Shown one piece after another: positions 1 to 9,016 of a stretch of DNA of 64,000 bases. The stretch covers positions 62,001 to 126,000 of the forward strand of contig NC_026493.1 of NCBI RefSeq assembly GCF_000328475.2, in the 5' to 3' direction. Positions within the stretch are counted from its first letter, which is position 1. Each line of letters starts with the position of its first letter. A model generated the notes under the pieces. The model was given only the letters and a program-made list of their open reading frames with translations. It was not told the origin of the DNA and made no database searches. Origin of the DNA: Mycosarcoma maydis (taxonomy: Eukaryota; Basidiomycota; Ustilaginomycetes; Ustilaginales). A program made the position numbers and the translations under genes.

Positions 1-341
1 TGCTCTGTTGCAATGACTTCGTAGAGCTGCATGACGTTGGGATGGTGAAGTCGACGATGGTGGTGGATCTCGCGGGTGAGGCTAGCGGAATGAGCCTTGG
101 GTATCTGTTTGATGGCTACGCGAGTGTTGGTGAGACGATGGAGGCCGAGACGTACCTTGCCGAAGGTGCCTTCGCCGATAGGACGCTGAAGGGTGTAGTT
201 GCCGACAATCTTGAGTTTGGAAGAAGAGAGCTCCTTTCCAAGCTCTTGATAGGCAGATGCGAGAGCAGCCTTTTGGTTGATGGTGGAGCCGCCACGCTGA
301 CTGCCATGATGATAGGCTCTGCGAGCGCCGGGTTGACTCAT
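1..341 (-). CDS. Protein kinase, KIN4-like CAMKL family (5' part only, continues beyond window start)
   Basis: The reading frame opens with an ATG at 341 and stays open to base 1, giving the first 113 residues of a Ser/Thr kinase. About 45 residues of N-terminal tail lead into the start of the kinase domain. The glycine-rich loop IGEGTFGKV is followed by VAIKQIPK, which carries the ATP-binding lysine, and then by the start of the alphaC region (LTREIHHHRRLHHPNVMQL). The loop sequence and the REIHHHR helix resemble the KIN4/Frk1 branch of CAMK-like kinases. In yeast, Kin4 acts in the spindle position checkpoint. The HRD and DFG motifs and the rest of the protein lie outside the window, so subfamily assignment is an inference from the N-lobe only. 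Confidence 0.72.
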   Translation of the reverse strand, partial: MSQPGARRAYHHGSQRGGSTINQKAALASAYQELGKELSSSKLKIVGNYTLQRPIGEGTFGKVRLGLHRLTNTRVAIKQIPKAHSASLTREIHHHRRLHHPNVMQLYEVIATE

Positions 342-615
342 GGTGCAATGCCCGTTGACGCTCTGCAAAGGGCCAAGAGGGTTAATGTACGGACAATTGC
401 ATGCGGTTCAATTCGAGCAAAGAAGTGGTGGCGAAGATGTGCAAGATGAGGCCATCCGATGGCGGTGCATGATCCCAAACACGGAGGTGGTACGATCTGC
501 GCTGAATGGAGGATCGTAACCGTAGATGAAGTGCAGTGTGTCGATGAGGTGGTGGGGAGAAGATGGAATGTCGACGTGAAGTGGATGGTGATGTTGGTGG
601 AGTGTTGACGAGCGA

Positions 616-654
616 CAATCGTGAATCGTGAATCGTGAATCACGAATCACGAAT
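616..654. repeat. GTGAATC/CACGAAT repeat cluster
   Basis: Three tandem copies of an AATCGTG word run directly into two copies of AATCACG. The result is a roughly self-complementary block of about 39 bp. The same words recur in many intergenic regions of the window, for example 13141-13206, 20037-20080, 36640-36665, 41543-41580 and 57189-57215. Confidence 0.8.
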
Positions 655-886
655 AAAACAAGAGAGAGACAGCAACCGAGCGACGAGCGAGCCTCGCTCA
701 GTCACGAGTGATTAACTTTCGTGTTTGTTGTCTCTGATGTAAAAATCCTAGATCAAGAGCATACACCTACAGTCACGAGCCACTGTACCGTTGGACGATG
801 TACAGTGACAGTTGTACGAACTTACAGCGCCGTGATTCGGTGAATGTGATTCACAATTGCGATTTACGCCGTCTGATGCTGACTCG

Positions 887-957
887 CTGACTGACTGACT
901 GACTGACTGACTGACTGACTGACTGACTGACTGACTGACTGACTGACTGACTGACTG
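887..957. repeat. (CTGA)n microsatellite, about 18 units
   Basis: An uninterrupted CTGA tetranucleotide tract of 71 bp, followed by one interruption and two more units up to about 966. It lies in intergenic DNA upstream of the kinase gene and is likely length-polymorphic. Confidence 0.97.
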
Positions 958-1517
958 TGACTGACTGGCGCGATTCGTGATTAGTGTGGAGCAACAAAGG
1001 GCGTATATTCACGATTCAGTCGTGAGTCTTACGTCGCACCGACTTTGCGAGATTCCTGAATCACCGCCCACAGCACACCACCGGAATTCGCCGCAAACGC
1101 GTCTCAGGTCTGTATAAGGGCGCGCTTCTGTCACAAAAGCAACAAGGACGGAGCCTACAACCATTCACGCTTCGTGATCCACGATTGACGACTTGGCTAT
1201 CCCAGCTCCCAATCATTCTGGATCAGAACCAGCTCCATACGATCAGCAACCATCAGCGTCTGTTGCAGGCGCGAGTGGAGCTTCTTGTCTCTTCACGCGC
1301 ACATGTTGATCATCTCACCCTTGCTTCATCCCCGAGCTGTACCATGATCTTTGAAAGGTTGATACGCCCAAAGCGGACGATTGCCTGTGTCTAATGTACA
1401 AGTGAACATGCTGGTTTGCTGAGTGATTCGAAAGCACGACGAAAAGCCATTGTCGCCCCTGCGCTTACTACCGATGCAAGCTCATAAGCTGAAGGCGAAT
1501 GCCGAATTTGCTCGCTT

Positions 1518-2324
1518 TCAAAGTCCTCCTTGCAAAATCCTCTGTGCAACGCGCTCCTTCAGACTCGAGTATGCACTCATGATGGCTGCAAAGTTGGGTG
1601 TGCAGATGCAAAAGCAAGGGCGGCCAGCAGGATGGCGGTGTCAGTATTCAACCTTTTTACCACGACAGACATCGCCAAGCCGGTGGTGCCAATAGCCAGA
1701 GCCAAAAGCTGTTGGCCAACCAAAAACGTATCGGCAAGGGCAAGGAAAAGAAAACGTACTTTGTTCATTGATTTGAATCTCGTTGACATCCGGCCGAGGA
1801 CGCGATACACGCGATGCGATGGTGGTGCTGTCTGTCTCGAGGATGATGCCGTCGTCTACTGTCTCGTCCAAAGCCAGCGTCACCAAATCCAAGTTTTCCA
1901 GGATGGCACGCTTCTCGACTTGGTGACGCACCAGCATGCTCGTAGCATCGTAGAATGCGCTCAAAAGCCCCGAGAGCATCAGCTCATTCTCTGCGGCAGG
2001 ACCGACAACGTAAAAGATGACATCGAGCGAAGCCTTGAACAGCACCAAATGCGAATCGTACAGGACAATGTCGCCCGTCGCTCTTTTCGTCTTGTCAAAG
2101 ATGGCCTTTTCAAATGCACGCTGGTCCTTGAGTGTCGACAGTGGGTTCTTGGCTGCCAGTTGCGGTGTCGTGCTGGCTACTGCGTTTTGCTGAGCGGGAG
2201 TAGCTGTCAATGCAAAGTTGGCTGCGTGAGGAGGTTGGTAGTACTTTGCAATCACTCGGTTTCCGTCTGTGTCCAAGATCAGCACTGCCGTCGTGGTGTA
2301 TAGTGTCAAGTTGTTCAAGGTCAT
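1518..2324 (-). CDS. ret3: Coatomer zeta subunit (zeta-COP)
   Basis: Two exons, 1760-2324 and 1518-1585, encode 210 residues, the usual length for this family. The product is the small zeta subunit of the COPI coat, which pairs with gamma-COP and acts in Golgi-to-ER transport. The N terminus MTLNNLTLYTTTAVLIL and the segment with LYDSHLVLFKASLDVIF are the longin-like adaptor fold typical of zeta-COP. The intron (1586-1759, 174 nt, GTACGT...TGCAG) splits the final INEQT motif. After splicing the protein ends SLKERVAQRILQGGL, the expected C-terminal helix. Reading through the donor instead gives an unrelated tail, which supports the splice model. The gene diverges from ppt1 across a 614-bp shared upstream region. 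Confidence 0.93.
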
Positions 2325-2938
2325 GTCGAGTGCACTTTTCTGTAGTGGTTGCTAGCCAGGATGACGGACAAAGGTGCAGCAGACAGAGGTGGAAATGATG
2401 GTAGCAAAGCGGGTTGTAGAGTTATCGAGTTGCTACATGTCTTCTGCTTGGTTCGTGTTGGCTGACATTTGAATCTCGAATCGTGAATTCACGATGCGCT
2501 TGTCACTCTCTCTGTGACTCTCCCGTGGCTTGAGCGTTGTCACGATTCACACATGTTCGTGATTCGTGAGTCGTGTACGATTTACGATTATTGTTGGTGA
2601 TTCCTGCTTTGTCTAAGTCACGAGTCGTGAGTGTGTTTTGCCGAGTGTCTCGCCCAAGCAATTGTGAATCTCGTGCGAGTAACGCTCAAAACGTAACGTG
2701 CAAGTTAAACGCACCTCACGCCTGTGAATCGTGAAAGTAATTACGAATCACGAATATTAACAGATCGGCGCCCAACCAAATTTGCAAGTCGTGAGTGTCT
2801 CGGAAAGGGTCCTGAGGGTCCCTGCTGCGCTGAGCAAACACGAAAGAAACCGCTTGATCTTGGACCACCATCTCGTCAAAGACTTTCTTTGCCACTCAAA
2901 TACACCAATTCTATCAAGACCACATCGGCCTAAACACG
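2325..2938. other. Divergent promoter region between ret3 and ppt1
   Basis: 614 bp between two divergent starts. It contains several GTGAATC/GATTCAC words (about 2471-2490, 2550-2640, 2725-2755) and CTCGTGAC variants. There is no gene and no clear TATA box. Confidence 0.6.
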
Positions 2939-4147
2939 ATGCGCGTCTCAACAAGCGTGGCTCTGCTCGGGTCCCTTGCCGCCTCGGTTTTCTTACTGTC
3001 GAGTTCAGTTGAGGCCGTTCCATTCTCGTTACTTCCCAAACCTCATCCTCTTGTCATCTGGCATGGTCTTGGAGATAGCGCGCACTCGGAAGGAATCGAG
3101 TCGTTCATGTCGCAGCTTAAAGAGGCTTTTCCGGGCCTCTACGTGCATTCGGTCACGCAGGACGCATCAAACGACTCGGAGGACCGCAGACAGGGGTTTT
3201 TTGGTCATGTCAATGATCAAGTGCAAAAGGCGTGCGAACAGCTCGCTTCGATCGACGAGCTTCGCAATGGATTCGACGCCATTGGCTTCTCACAGGGCGG
3301 ACAGTTCCTTCGAGCATATGTGCAGCGCTGCAACGCTCCAAAAGTACGCAACCTGGTCACTTTTGGCAGTCAACATATGGGCATTGCCGATCTACCCGCT
3401 TGCGGTCCCGCGGATTTGCTCTGCCGCGTTGCCGAAGCCGCACTGCGAGGAGGCATCTACACCGACTATGCGCAGTCGCATCTTGTCTCTGCCCAGTACT
3501 ATCGCAACCCCAAGGATCCCAGAGCATTCGCTTCCTACTTGGAAAAAAACGATTTCATCAAGGACATCAATAACGAAGGTAACCAGATCAACACCACGTA
3601 TGCCAAGAATCTTGCTTCGCTCGAAAACTTTGTCATGCTCATGTTTGACAAGGACACCACCGTCGAACCCAGGCAATCCTCTTGGTTCGCCTCGTATCCT
3701 ATCCGCAACGGAACCGATTCACTCGAACAAGGCGATCCGGATGAACCGACGCCATTGCGACAGAGTTCCATCTACCTCGACGACCGGATCGGTCTGCGAC
3801 AACTCGATCGACGAGGTTCGCTCATCATGGAGCTGTGTCATGGATTGCACATGCAGATCGATGCTGCATGTCAGCTCAAGGTGTTTGGAAAGTACGTCGG
3901 CACATCTGGCTCGCGTTTCAGCGGCTCGTTGGCCAGATGGATCGACCACAGTTGGCGCTTGGCGCTCTACAACACCACGGGTTGGCGCGTCGAGGAGACT
4001 GGCGGGCTCATGCTCACGCAGAGCTTGCTCTTCGTCGGCCTGTTTGTGGTCGTCCGATTGCTGTTTGTGATGCTTGTGCGTGCCATCGATGCTGCATCTC
4101 GTACGCGCACCCATCACGATAATCCCGGCCCGATTCGTCTTCCCTAG
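2939..4147 (+). CDS. ppt1: Palmitoyl-protein thioesterase 1 (PPT1 family) with C-terminal membrane segment
   Basis: A single exon of 402 residues. PPT1 removes thioester-linked fatty acids from cysteines of proteins in the lysosome or vacuole. Residues 1-26 look like a cleavable signal peptide (hydrophobic core, VEA end). The fold starts with HPLVIWHGLGD. The nucleophile is Ser118 in GFSQGG. By family alignment the other triad residues are probably Asp239 (DKDTTVEP) and His304 (LHMQ). TFGSQHMGI is the conserved strand after the nucleophile. The human enzyme is 306 residues. This one has about 80 extra C-terminal residues with a strongly hydrophobic segment near 357-380 and a short basic tail, so it may be membrane-anchored. 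The ATG at 2939 is the first in frame and directly precedes the signal peptide. Confidence 0.93.
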   Translation: MRVSTSVALLGSLAASVFLLSSSVEAVPFSLLPKPHPLVIWHGLGDSAHSEGIESFMSQLKEAFPGLYVHSVTQDASNDSEDRRQGFFGHVNDQVQKACEQLASIDELRNGFDAIGFSQGGQFLRAYVQRCNAPKVRNLVTFGSQHMGIADLPACGPADLLCRVAEAALRGGIYTDYAQSHLVSAQYYRNPKDPRAFASYLEKNDFIKDINNEGNQINTTYAKNLASLENFVMLMFDKDTTVEPRQSSWFASYPIRNGTDSLEQGDPDEPTPLRQSSIYLDDRIGLRQLDRRGSLIMELCHGLHMQIDAACQLKVFGKYVGTSGSRFSGSLARWIDHSWRLALYNTTGWRVEETGGLMLTQSLLFVGLFVVVRLLFVMLVRAIDAASRTRTHHDNPGPIRLP

Positions 4148-4612
4148 ATCGGCCCCGCACACTAATCACCATCAGGAATATACCCAACCCATCTTGTCGT
4201 CTTTCGCTTGCCTCAGCCTGCGCGGCTGTGAATGTACTATAGCGTGTGGCTCTGCAACTCTGTCTTTGACGGTACACGCGACCAGCTTTCTCTATTGAAC
4301 CCTGGTGTGTCTAGGGTGGGGTGAAACCGCTTTTGCTGCTGCTTCTGCTTCACGGTGAGTGCGAATCGAGGATCGGATTACATGATCTGCACAACCGAAT
4401 CCAACGAACACGAGATGCAGTGTTTCTATGGGGATATGGGTTAAGGCTGGAGCGTCCATCTATTAGAAAGGCTGTTGGTATGTACATGGAGCGCAAGAAC
4501 ATCTATGGATCGAAGCGTAAAAAAGAAGGGCGAAATAGATGAATGTTGGTGATGTATTATTGAAGCGCTGAAAAGCGGAAGGGAGGATACAAGAGTCGAG
4601 GGATGAGAGGAA
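4148..4612. other. Convergent 3' intergenic region
   Basis: The 3' flanks of ppt1 (+) and the ABC transporter (-). I see no gene, RNA or clear repeat. Confidence 0.6.
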
Positions 4613-7600
4613 TCAGCGGTTGGCGTACTTGATGAAGCGCGAAGCGAGGATGGTGACGATCGCGTTGAAGGCGACGTAGACGATGACGAGACCAATGTTC
4701 CTGCCTCGTTCTGAGAAATCAATGTTGAGACCAGCATAGAACTGGTCGCCATTTCGGTACTGGCAATACTGGCAGTCGGATGTAGCGTCCGGGTTTTGCA
4801 GGTAGCCTCCAAACGCATCCACAAACGCACCGGCCCAAGCCCGGCACGTCTGGCCGCTAGGCGGGTTGAAACGCGCCAACTCGGTCGCAGTGCATTCGAC
4901 CGTAAGGTTGTGCATCTCGTTTGTCACCAGACCAGAAACCAGGTAGGTGAGAGGGTTCACCCAGTACAGCCACGAACGGAAGAACGACGGCATGTTCGGA
5001 TAAGGGATCGTGACACCGCAGAGCAACGACATGATCACGATCATGAACGGGTTGAAGAGCGAAGCAATGTAAATCGAAGGCGAGATCGCCGCGATCGCTT
5101 GGCCGAGCGTCACAGCAAACATCTCGGTAACCAAAAGCATGGCAAAGAAGTAACCTGCTCGGTCCGAGCCGGTCTGGAAGCCCGCTGGGTAGTAGAACAG
5201 AAGGAAGTACACCACCGTCGACACGATGCCAAAAGGAACCTCCTGGATCAGTTGCACAATGGCGAACACGACGCCGCTGTACATCTTGCTCGAATCTTCT
5301 CGGATGAACACAGAGCGTGACATGATGAAGAACGGCTCGATCTGAGCCAGAATGATGGCCGGCAGCACCGTAGCCATAAAGATACCAAAGATGCGGTACT
5401 GAAGCGAAGCGACCGAATTGTCCAAGTTGAGGAAGCATAGACCAGAAATCAGAGCAATCGCAGCGTGTTGGAAGAGACGAGTGAACTGGTAGTCTGGCTG
5501 CCTCCACGTGCTGAGCAGCGCGCGATGAAGAACCGTCTTGACCTGGTATACAAAGGGCGTAGCGTACTCGGTCTTGTGGCTCTGTTCAGATCCTTGAGAA
5601 GTGGAGCTGGAGCTCTCCTGCTTGATCTTCTCGATCTCGGCCAAGTTGTGCTGGAAGAGATCCGATTCCTTGTACAGCTCGGACCACGGCTTGTCTCCGA
5701 CTCGCTTCATAGAACCAGCTCCAATAGCGTCGAGCATGTACTCGGCCATGTTGACGTTTCCGGGACACTCTGCGCCTCGGTCGGCAAAGTACTTGACGAT
5801 GTGCTTAGCATTGGGACCGACATCGCCAAAGTAGACAGTCTTTCCACCGCGTTCGAGTAGGAGCAAGCGATCGAACTGCTCAAAGAGAAGAGCGTTGGGC
5901 TGGTGAATAGTGCACAAGATCGCCTGACCGGAAGCGGCCAACTTCTTGAGGAAGCGGACCACGTTGTAAGCAGTCTGGCCATCCAAACCCGAGGTGGGTT
6001 CGTCAAGGAAGAGAAGCAGATCAGGACGCGCAGCAAGCTCGACGCCGATGGTGACACGTTTGCGGTCGCCAATGCCAAGACCGAATTCCGGGATACCAAT
6101 CATGGCATCGGCAATGTCCTGCATCTCCAAAAGCTCGATAATGTCTTCGACGTAGGCATCCTTGTCCTCCTTGGGAACACTGGGAGGCTGGCGCAGATAC
6201 GCACTGAAACGCAAAGCTTCACGGACCGTGGCGGTGCCTTCGTGGATGTCCTGCTGCTCTGCATAACCACAGCCTCGCTGGAACTCGATCCCGATCTTCT
6301 TGCCGTCGATGAGCCTTTCACCGCTGATGACACCGATCGATTTGCGGTCGGCAAGCACATCGAGCAGCGTAGTCTTTCCAGCACCGGAAGCACCCATCAG
6401 AGCCGTCAGAGTACCGGGTCGGCAATAGCCATAAACGTTGTCAAGCAGCTGACGCTTTCCGCCCTTGACAGGCACCTCGTAGCAGAGCTTTTCCCAAGTA
6501 AAAGGTTTCGACTCGACATCGAGCTGCTTGCTCGAGTCCTTTTCCTTCATCGAAGCACGCTCCTTGAGGCGCTGGTTGAGCTTTTGCTCCTCCTTGTTGG
6601 GCTTTTTGACAATGGTGAGCGCACTGGAATGTTTGCCGTGTTGGAAAATCTCGATGGCCACCATGGTGATGCCCACTAGACCCACAAAGAAGATGACCGT
6701 AACACCAAAGTAGAGCCAGAGATCACCCGAGTCGTAGCCAAAGCTGGCACGCAGGTAGTCGTTACCGGCGACGAATTGCTGACCTGCACGAGCGCCTGGC
6801 AGCGTGCATACCTGGTTCTGACCGACATTGTCAGGATACTGGGTAGAGCCAGGAGGATTTCGTGGAACAATGTACGTTCCAACGCAAGCCAGCGAGAGGT
6901 TCTTGAACTCGTTCATCATGAGGCCCGAGAAGGCGAAGTAGAGAGGGTTGAGGTACGAAATCCAGAAGAGCCAGCGGTACATGGCGTCACGAGGAATGAC
7001 GTAGCCTGCAAAGACGACCAGGGCAGAGATGATGACGGCCGCGAGACGCGCAGCGACATCGTACGATTTGCAGACGGTTCCAAAGAGTCGGAAGAGAGCC
7101 GACATGGCGAGGTAGCCAAAGTAGACAAAGAGGAAGAAGGTGAAAAAGGCGCCTGCGGACCGTTCGAGACCAGCCATAAAGTAGAGAATAATCGAGAAGA
7201 GAATCACACGGCCGAGCGAGAGCGGAATGTCCGAAAAGAGCTGCGCCAAGCTGAGCGCAGCAGGACGATAGAAAGCGTAGTTCATCTGTTTGAACAGAAC
7301 AGGACGGCCACCCATCTGCGTAGGAAGTTCAGAAAAGGCGGTGAGAGCGTTGAACAAGAGACCAATGAACAGAACACCGCCTCGAGTGAATCCACCGGCA
7401 GCCGTTTCAGGCAGGTTGAGGAAGATACCACCGACGATGAGAGCGATGGTGATGGTGGTGGCAAACGAGACAAAAATGTCGAATTGGTTACCGAGAATCA
7501 TCTGCATCTGGCGAACGGTGAGCGCTTGCACTTGGCGAGCGAAGCTAACAGTGTAGATGCTCTTGGGGCGAACGCCCTTGTGCTTGTCCTCGAGAACGGC

Positions 7601-9016
7601 CTGTCGGAACTCTTCCTCGGCAGAACGGTCTGCAGCAATCTGAGCATCGTATTCTTGCTTCTGGCGAAGCATATCCTGGTAGATGGAAGAGTTGTGATAG
7701 ACCTCCTCGAGGCGCTCAGAAGTGGAAGGCACAGTGTTTTCGTCCTGACCTTCGGCAAAACGGTCCAGGTTGGGATCGGTGCAGCCCGAGCAGAAATCGG
7801 CCGACGTTTGACGAGGGTAGTCCTTGAAGCCCAAGTCGAGGAAATATTGACGAGCCTTGATGCGCGGACCGTAGTAGACGCAGCGACCCTCGTCGATGAC
7901 CATGACCTTGTCGAACTGCTCCCAGATACCCTCACCCGGCTGATAGAGGGTGATGAAGGTGGTGAGGCCAAGAATGTCGGTGAAGACACGCATGCACTTG
8001 GCATAGTCGAGAGCGGTGGAAGCATCAAGACCACGGGTCGAGTTGTCCCAACTGACAACTGCGGCTCTACTAGCCATACACTCAGCGATACTGACACGTT
8101 TTCGCTCGCCACCCGAGACACCGCGAACGACCGCGGAGCCGACCAGCGTGTTGGCTGTGTGAGGAATGCCAAGCATCTTAAGGAAGGTGTTGAGCACCTC
8201 TTCGTTGAGCGATTTCACCGTCTGGTGAGGAAGGCGTTTGCCTGGGCTCTTGAGGCTGAGAGCGAATTCGAGTGTCTGCTTGACGGTGAGCGTCGGGAAG
8301 TGCACGTCATCCTCCTCGTTGTAGACGGCCTCACCCTGGTATTTGCGAGCAAACTCTTGACTGGGAATACCTCCATACTTGACGTCGCCATTGACGCCAA
8401 TGTAGCCGCCGCGCTGGTTAGCGATGGTCTTGAGGAAAGTGGAGCAGCCTGAGCCAGGACGGCCGACGACGAGAACCATCTCGCCAGGCTTGGCGACACC
8501 GTTGAAATTTTGGAGGAGCTTGCGTCCACGGTTCTTGTTGAGTCGGCTCATGATGGAGAAAAGGGGGCCAAGGAAGAGGCCGGTGATGGCGTCAGGAAAG
8601 GTTCGGATGTTGAGTGACATGGAATCGTTTCCGATCACTTCGAGGTCTGACCAAGAGACCCCAATGTGTTTGGACTTGATACCAGCCTGGGCATTTTCAG
8701 ACTGAACCGAACGGAGGTATTGGACAAGGTCAAAATCGTCGTCGTCGTCGTTGTCACCGCCCTTTTGACCAGCTTCGATGTCCTGAGCCTCCTGACTATT
8801 CTGGCGGGTGGTCTCGGATTGGCGGCTGAGAGACGTCTGGAGCTGATGGAATTCAGCTTTGGCGCGGTCAACATCGACGTGACTGTCTTTTGCACCAGAG
8901 TTGTCGTCGATGCTGACCGAATGGTCACCGTTGGCGGAACTGCGATTGTCTGGTGTATACATGGCAGCGGGGCCAGCCGGGGTGGAAATACCACTGAAAG
9001 ATGTCGGATCACTCAT
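4613..9016 (-). CDS. Full-length PDR-type (ABCG) multidrug ABC transporter
   Basis: A single uninterrupted exon encodes 1467 residues from the ATG at 9016 (MSDPTSFSG); upstream in-frame codons lack an ATG. The order NBD1-TMD1-NBD2-TMD2 is that of fungal pleiotropic drug resistance pumps of the plasma membrane. NBD1 has the degenerate Walker A GRPGSGC (about 185-191, Cys for Lys), signature VSGGERKR (about 301) and SWDNSTRGLD. NBD2 has a canonical Walker A GASGAGKTT (about 875) and LFLDEPTSGLD (about 1003). Its signature position reads LGIGDRKR instead of the common LNVEQRKR. Each TMD has about six hydrophobic segments and the usual extracellular loop before its last segment. This asymmetry of the ATP sites is a family trait. 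Substrates cannot be read from the sequence; detoxification or drug export is the family role. Confidence 0.95.
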   Translation of the reverse strand: MSDPTSFSGISTPAGPAAMYTPDNRSSANGDHSVSIDDNSGAKDSHVDVDRAKAEFHQLQTSLSRQSETTRQNSQEAQDIEAGQKGGDNDDDDDFDLVQYLRSVQSENAQAGIKSKHIGVSWSDLEVIGNDSMSLNIRTFPDAITGLFLGPLFSIMSRLNKNRGRKLLQNFNGVAKPGEMVLVVGRPGSGCSTFLKTIANQRGGYIGVNGDVKYGGIPSQEFARKYQGEAVYNEEDDVHFPTLTVKQTLEFALSLKSPGKRLPHQTVKSLNEEVLNTFLKMLGIPHTANTLVGSAVVRGVSGGERKRVSIAECMASRAAVVSWDNSTRGLDASTALDYAKCMRVFTDILGLTTFITLYQPGEGIWEQFDKVMVIDEGRCVYYGPRIKARQYFLDLGFKDYPRQTSADFCSGCTDPNLDRFAEGQDENTVPSTSERLEEVYHNSSIYQDMLRQKQEYDAQIAADRSAEEEFRQAVLEDKHKGVRPKSIYTVSFARQVQALTVRQMQMILGNQFDIFVSFATTITIALIVGGIFLNLPETAAGGFTRGGVLFIGLLFNALTAFSELPTQMGGRPVLFKQMNYAFYRPAALSLAQLFSDIPLSLGRVILFSIILYFMAGLERSAGAFFTFFLFVYFGYLAMSALFRLFGTVCKSYDVAARLAAVIISALVVFAGYVIPRDAMYRWLFWISYLNPLYFAFSGLMMNEFKNLSLACVGTYIVPRNPPGSTQYPDNVGQNQVCTLPGARAGQQFVAGNDYLRASFGYDSGDLWLYFGVTVIFFVGLVGITMVAIEIFQHGKHSSALTIVKKPNKEEQKLNQRLKERASMKEKDSSKQLDVESKPFTWEKLCYEVPVKGGKRQLLDNVYGYCRPGTLTALMGASGAGKTTLLDVLADRKSIGVISGERLIDGKKIGIEFQRGCGYAEQQDIHEGTATVREALRFSAYLRQPPSVPKEDKDAYVEDIIELLEMQDIADAMIGIPEFGLGIGDRKRVTIGVELAARPDLLLFLDEPTSGLDGQTAYNVVRFLKKLAASGQAILCTIHQPNALLFEQFDRLLLLERGGKTVYFGDVGPNAKHIVKYFADRGAECPGNVNMAEYMLDAIGAGSMKRVGDKPWSELYKESDLFQHNLAEIEKIKQESSSSTSQGSEQSHKTEYATPFVYQVKTVLHRALLSTWRQPDYQFTRLFQHAAIALISGLCFLNLDNSVASLQYRIFGIFMATVLPAIILAQIEPFFIMSRSVFIREDSSKMYSGVVFAIVQLIQEVPFGIVSTVVYFLLFYYPAGFQTGSDRAGYFFAMLLVTEMFAVTLGQAIAAISPSIYIASLFNPFMIVIMSLLCGVTIPYPNMPSFFRSWLYWVNPLTYLVSGLVTNEMHNLTVECTATELARFNPPSGQTCRAWAGAFVDAFGGYLQNPDATSDCQYCQYRNGDQFYAGLNIDFSERGRNIGLVIVYVAFNAIVTILASRFIKYANR

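Larger units (their letters stand above)
342..1517. other. Intergenic: kinase 5' flank and zeta-COP 3' flank
   Basis: I see no gene here. The stretch should hold the kinase promoter (kinase start at 341) and the zeta-COP 3' region (stop at 1518). It contains a GTGAATC/CACGAAT repeat cluster near 616-654 and a long CTGA microsatellite (887-957). Short open frames on both strands show no recognisable protein. Confidence 0.6.

Noticed and set aside
1530..2303. 257-codon plus-strand frame
   Set aside because: Antisense to zeta-COP, which has a recognised fold and a validated splice join.
2976..4070. Second long plus-strand frame overlapping ppt1
   Set aside because: Shifted-frame shadow of ppt1; Arg/Ser-rich translation with no domain, whereas the ppt1 frame has a full catalytic triad.
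6776..8452. Long plus-strand open frame of 558 codons
   Set aside because: It lies antisense to the ABC transporter and is produced by its codon bias; no family motif, charged low-complexity translation.
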